Shown: piece by piece, positions 61,305-64,000 of the stretch
Layout of the letters: every line of letters starts with the position of its first letter
Numbering within the stretch: the stretch's first letter is position 1
Source of the DNA: Chachezhania sediminis
GTDB taxonomy: Bacteria; Pseudomonadota; Alphaproteobacteria; Rhodobacterales; Rhodobacteraceae
NCBI RefSeq assembly: GCF_009765275.1
Contig: NZ_VOPH01000001.1
Span: 62,001 to 126,000, forward strand
DNA: 64,000 bases
Direction of reading: 5' to 3'
The notes under the pieces: model-generated
What the model saw: the letters and a program-made list of their open reading frames with translations, nothing else
Databases searched by the model: none
Told to the model about the DNA's origin: nothing
Made by a program: the position numbers and the translations under genes

Positions 61305-61781
61305 ATGAGCCGAAATGACCTTGCGTCCTCTGCCTGTTCTGTCGCGCGCAGCATCGAGAAGGTCGGCGATACCTGGTCCCTGATGCTTTTGCGGGAATTC
61401 TTTCTGGGCACCCGCCGGTTCGAGGCGCTGCACAAGAACACCAGCATTTCGCCCCATGTGCTTAGCGGCCGGCTGAAGGCCATGTGCGAGGAAGGCGTGA
61501 TCGAGAAGCGCCAGTATTCCGAACATCCGCCCCGCGACGAATACGTGCTGACCCAGAAGGGCCGCGACCTGTGGCCCGTGGTGCTGGCGCTGAAGGCCTG
61601 GGGCGACCGCTGGCTGGACGGACCCCAGGCGGTGACGTTGCGGCACCGCAGCTGCGGCCAGGTCATGCAGCCGGTCATCACGTGCCAGGCCTGCGGCCAG
61701 GCCGTGACCCCGCGCGATGTCGTCACCGAAATCGGCGAGGAATTCGCAGGCGAGCGTTGCACTTGCCGCAGCGAAGGCTAG
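61305..61781 (+). CDS. HxlR family transcriptional regulator
   Basis: A 158-residue winged-helix regulator of the HxlR type: SACSVARSIEKVGDTWSLML + LREFFLGTRRFEAL, then SPHVLSGRLKAMCEEGVIEK and YVLTQKGRDLWPVVLALKAW. The tail carries CGQVMQPVITCQACGQAV and CTC, a Cys set that could bind zinc or sense redox or electrophiles. ATG 61305 follows AAGGGAG. It is divergent from the GST operon, and the enoyl-CoA hydratase gene follows on the same strand. Confidence 0.92.
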   Translation: MSRNDLASSACSVARSIEKVGDTWSLMLLREFFLGTRRFEALHKNTSISPHVLSGRLKAMCEEGVIEKRQYSEHPPRDEYVLTQKGRDLWPVVLALKAWGDRWLDGPQAVTLRHRSCGQVMQPVITCQACGQAVTPRDVVTEIGEEFAGERCTCRSEG

Positions 61782-61845
61782 GATCGCGCTTGGCCCTGAC
61801 CGCTGTCAGGGCCGAGATGTGTCGCCAGCGGTGGGGGGAGGAACC

Positions 61846-62628
61846 ATGGCCGAGGACATGATCCTTGTAAGGCAAGAAGGCGCGGTCGTTGAACTGGTTC
61901 TGAACCGGCCCGATCGCATGAACGCTTTGTCGCGCGCACTGATCGCGCGGCTGATCGAGATTTTCGAAGATCTGGCCGACGACCCCCAGGTCAGGGCCGT
62001 GGTGCTGACCGGGGCCGGCAAGGCGTTCACCGTCGGGGTCGACCTGAAGGAACTGGGCGCGGCCGACGATGTCGGCACCTTCTTTCACGGGCAGGCCAAT
62101 CCGCTGTTCGAAACCGTCCGCGGGGCAGGGATCCCGGTGATCGCCGCCGTGAACGGCTTTGCCATCACCGGCGGCCTGGAACTGGCTCTGATGGCGGACA
62201 TGATTCTGGCGGCCGACACCGCCGTCTTCGCCGATACACACGCCCGCGTGGGCATCACGCCGTCCTGGGGGATGACCCAGATTCTGCCGCGGCTGATCGG
62301 ACCCAACCGTGCCCGGCAAATGAGTCTGACGGGCGAATTCGTCCCGGCCGCCACTGCCGAACGCTGGGGTCTGGTGAACGAGGTGACGGCACCGGCCGAC
62401 CTGCTGCCCCGCGCCCATGCGCTGGCGGCCCAGATCGCCGAAACCGATCCCGTCACGATGACCCGCGTCCGCGGCCTCATCGCGACGTCGCAGGAGGTGT
62501 CGCTGGCCGAAGGCCTGGCCGCGGAACGCACCGTCTTTGCCGAGCATATCGCCACCGTCACCCCCGACGCTGTTTCCGCAAATCGCGACAAGGTCGTGGC
62601 ACGGGGCCGCGCGCTGAACAGCGGCTGA
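61846..62628 (+). CDS. Enoyl-CoA hydratase/isomerase family protein
   Basis: Crotonase-fold protein of 260 residues. It has LVLNRPDRMNALS, the oxyanion-hole GAGKAFTVGVDLKELG, AVNGFAITGGLELALMADMI (second oxyanion Gly) and FADTHARVGITPSWGMTQIL; the latter Glu/Gly region decides hydratase activity. The catalytic Glu pair typical of hydratase-1 is not fully clear (FADTHAR instead of FGQPE), so isomerase or hydrolase activity is possible. GGGGAGGAA precedes the ATG. Confidence 0.9.
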   Translation: MAEDMILVRQEGAVVELVLNRPDRMNALSRALIARLIEIFEDLADDPQVRAVVLTGAGKAFTVGVDLKELGAADDVGTFFHGQANPLFETVRGAGIPVIAAVNGFAITGGLELALMADMILAADTAVFADTHARVGITPSWGMTQILPRLIGPNRARQMSLTGEFVPAATAERWGLVNEVTAPADLLPRAHALAAQIAETDPVTMTRVRGLIATSQEVSLAEGLAAERTVFAEHIATVTPDAVSANRDKVVARGRALNSG

Positions 62629-62700
62629 CGAAACGGCGCCCGCCCGGACAGAACACGGGGCCCCGAGGCCCGACAGACGACCGCCAGAAAGGACAGCTTC

Positions 62701-63942
62701 ATGCTTGCTGCACGCCCCCAGGACATGGGATTCGATCCCGACCGACTGACCCGCATCGCCGACTGGCAGGACCGCTATGTCGCCGAAGGCAAGTACCCGG
62801 GGTCCAGTGTCCTGATCACCCGCATGGGACGCGAGGTCTATTTCAACGCCACGGGCAAGCGGAACATCGAGGCGGATCTGCCCTTCGAACGTGACACCGT
62901 CGCGCGCATTTTCTCGATGACGAAGCCCATCACTTCGGCCGCTGTCATGATGCTGATGGAAAAGGGGCTGTTCCACCTGGATACGCCGGTTTCCGAATTC
63001 ATCCCCGGTTTCGCCGACTGCACCGCGCTGGTCCCCGGTGCCACCGGGATCGAGCAGACCGAACCCTGCCGGCCGCCCACGGTGATGGAGCTTCTGACCC
63101 ATACCTCGGGCCTGACCTATGGCTTCAACCCCGGGCTCGTGGGGAAGGAAATGAACGCCAGGCGGATTTCCTTCCCGGCGCGCACGGGCGTGCTGGGCGA
63201 AGCCTGCGACCGGCTGGCCGAACTGCCGCTGGCCTTCAAGCCGGGCACGGCCTGGGAATATTCCGTGGCGATCGACGTTCTGGGCCGCATCGTCGAGGTC
63301 GTGTCGGGCAAGACGCTGGACCTCTTCTTTGCCGAGGAGATCTTTGCCCCGCTGGGCATGACGAAGACCGGATTCACCGTTCCGGAAGGCACCGGAGACC
63401 GTTTCGCTGCCTGCTATTCCTCGCTGCCGGAGGGAGAGCTGACGCTGGATACGTCGGGGCGCGAGGGCATCGTCATGCGCCTGGAAGACGCGCCGGAAGG
63501 ATCCCGCTATCACCAGACGACGCTGTTTTCCGGCGGCGGCGGGCTTGTCGGCACCATCGACGATTACATGAAGTTCTGCGAGATGATCCGCACCGGCGGC
63601 ATGGGGGACGGAACGCGGCTGCTGTCGCCGTCGACCGTGCGGCAGATGATGTCGAACCACCTGCAGGGCGACATCGCATCCATGGGGCAGAACAGTTTTT
63701 CGGAAACGCCGATGACCGGCACCGGTTTTGGCCTGGGCGGCTCGGTCATCCTGGACCCGGCGGTCGCGCATCTGGCCGGCAGCGTCGGCGATTTCGGCTG
63801 GGGCGGGCTGGCGTCGACCGTCTTCTGGGTCGATCCGGTCTACGAGATGTGCGTGGTCTTCTTTACCCAGCTGATGCCGTCCTCGACCTATCCCTCGCGC
63901 CCGGAACTGCGCGCGCTGGTGCACGGAGCGCTGGTGGAATGA
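62701..63942 (+). CDS. Serine hydrolase, beta-lactamase class C-like
   Basis: A 413-residue cytoplasmic esterase/transpeptidase-like protein with the nucleophile motif IFSMTKPITSAAVM (S-x-x-K), EYSVAIDVLGRIVE (Tyr of Y-x-N, here Y-S-V) and FGLGGSVILDP region near the C-terminus. No signal peptide is seen. In degradative clusters such enzymes often hydrolyse esters or lactones. AAAGGA precedes the ATG. The next gene begins inside its stop (ATGA). Confidence 0.88.
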   Translation: MLAARPQDMGFDPDRLTRIADWQDRYVAEGKYPGSSVLITRMGREVYFNATGKRNIEADLPFERDTVARIFSMTKPITSAAVMMLMEKGLFHLDTPVSEFIPGFADCTALVPGATGIEQTEPCRPPTVMELLTHTSGLTYGFNPGLVGKEMNARRISFPARTGVLGEACDRLAELPLAFKPGTAWEYSVAIDVLGRIVEVVSGKTLDLFFAEEIFAPLGMTKTGFTVPEGTGDRFAACYSSLPEGELTLDTSGREGIVMRLEDAPEGSRYHQTTLFSGGGGLVGTIDDYMKFCEMIRTGGMGDGTRLLSPSTVRQMMSNHLQGDIASMGQNSFSETPMTGTGFGLGGSVILDPAVAHLAGSVGDFGWGGLASTVFWVDPVYEMCVVFFTQLMPSSTYPSRPELRALVHGALVE

Positions 63943-64000
63943 CCGAAGCCAACCCGATCCTGTGGCAACCGACGGCCGAACGCGCGGCGGCGTCCACCAT
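63939..64000 (+). CDS. Start of a probable acetoacetyl-CoA synthetase (partial)
   Basis: Only 20 codons are present before the right edge. The N-terminus MTEANPILWQPTAERAAAS resembles acetoacetate-CoA ligases (LW.P..ER.), but so short a piece cannot be firmly assigned; other AMP-forming acyl-CoA synthetases are possible. It overlaps the serine hydrolase stop in ATGA, so it is coupled to it. It would supply a CoA ester to the same pathway. Confidence 0.5.
   Translation, partial: MTEANPILWQPTAERAAAST

Noticed and set aside
1-64000. Insertion sequences, prophage, integrative elements, tRNA or rRNA genes
   Set aside because: No transposase, integrase, phage structural gene, cloverleaf or rRNA segment was recognised on either strand; composition is even except for short A+T-rich promoters.

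Overview
The window looks like a chromosomal segment of a Rhodobacteraceae-type alphaproteobacterium. This rests on uniformly high G+C, the gene orders rpsB-tsf, trkA-trkH-hfq-hflX and zwf-pgl-pgi, a usg gene, a COX15-type heme A synthase, a class II DAHP synthase, an orphan autoinducer-type LuxR regulator and dense liv-type ABC transporters. No rRNA, tRNA, CRISPR array, insertion sequence, prophage or integrase was recognised. The species cannot be named from the sequence.

Layout. 0-9.6 kb: translation (end of rpsB, tsf), heme A synthesis, an M32 carboxypeptidase, a patch of gene decay (GFA-family relic, frameshifted DUF6946-like gene, arylsulfatase fragment), a glycine-zipper lipoprotein, gyrA and usg. 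10-23 kb: a secreted RTX protein, a radical SAM protein, the sugar-phosphate genes zwf-pgl-pgi, two envelope enzymes (Tat-exported DUF882 and an L,D-transpeptidase), lpxD with a dedicated acyl carrier protein and ketoacyl synthase, and an IalB-like protein. 23-27.4 kb: a livGFHM operon without a binding protein. 27.6-40.6 kb: DUF2269 protein, aldose dehydrogenase, GlxA-type regulator, class II DAHP synthase, potassium uptake (trkA/trkH), hfq-hflX, a CrtE-like prenyl synthase and the orphan LuxR. 40.7-57 kb: a large acyl-CoA catabolic region (MaoC hydratase, two MDR oxidoreductases, paired acyl-CoA dehydrogenases, SDR dehydrogenase, thiolase, an APH-type kinase next to a histidine-phosphatase relative, an IclR regulator) followed by a complete liv uptake operon. 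57-64 kb: a MarR-FUSC operon, a GST-SDR-isomerase operon divergent from an HxlR regulator, an enoyl-CoA hydratase, a serine hydrolase and the start of an acyl-CoA synthetase-like gene.

How it fits together. The 40.7-57 kb block reads as one import-and-degrade module: liv-type uptake of a small carboxylate or amino acid, then dehydrogenation, hydration, second dehydrogenation and thiolysis of its CoA ester, probably under the IclR regulator, with a candidate operator just upstream of the binding-protein gene. The APH-family kinase inside this beta-oxidation set is the most interesting metabolic clue, because in levulinate catabolism and in ACAD10/11 such kinases act on 4-hydroxyacyl-CoAs. Intergenic spaces carry many near-perfect inverted repeats; several are intrinsic terminators, while others (stacked palindromes, hairpins that sequester a Shine-Dalgarno, a hairpin between binding-protein and permease genes) look regulatory.

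Limits: all functional names come from reading motifs by eye. No alignment, folding or database search was run, and family resemblances are from memory.
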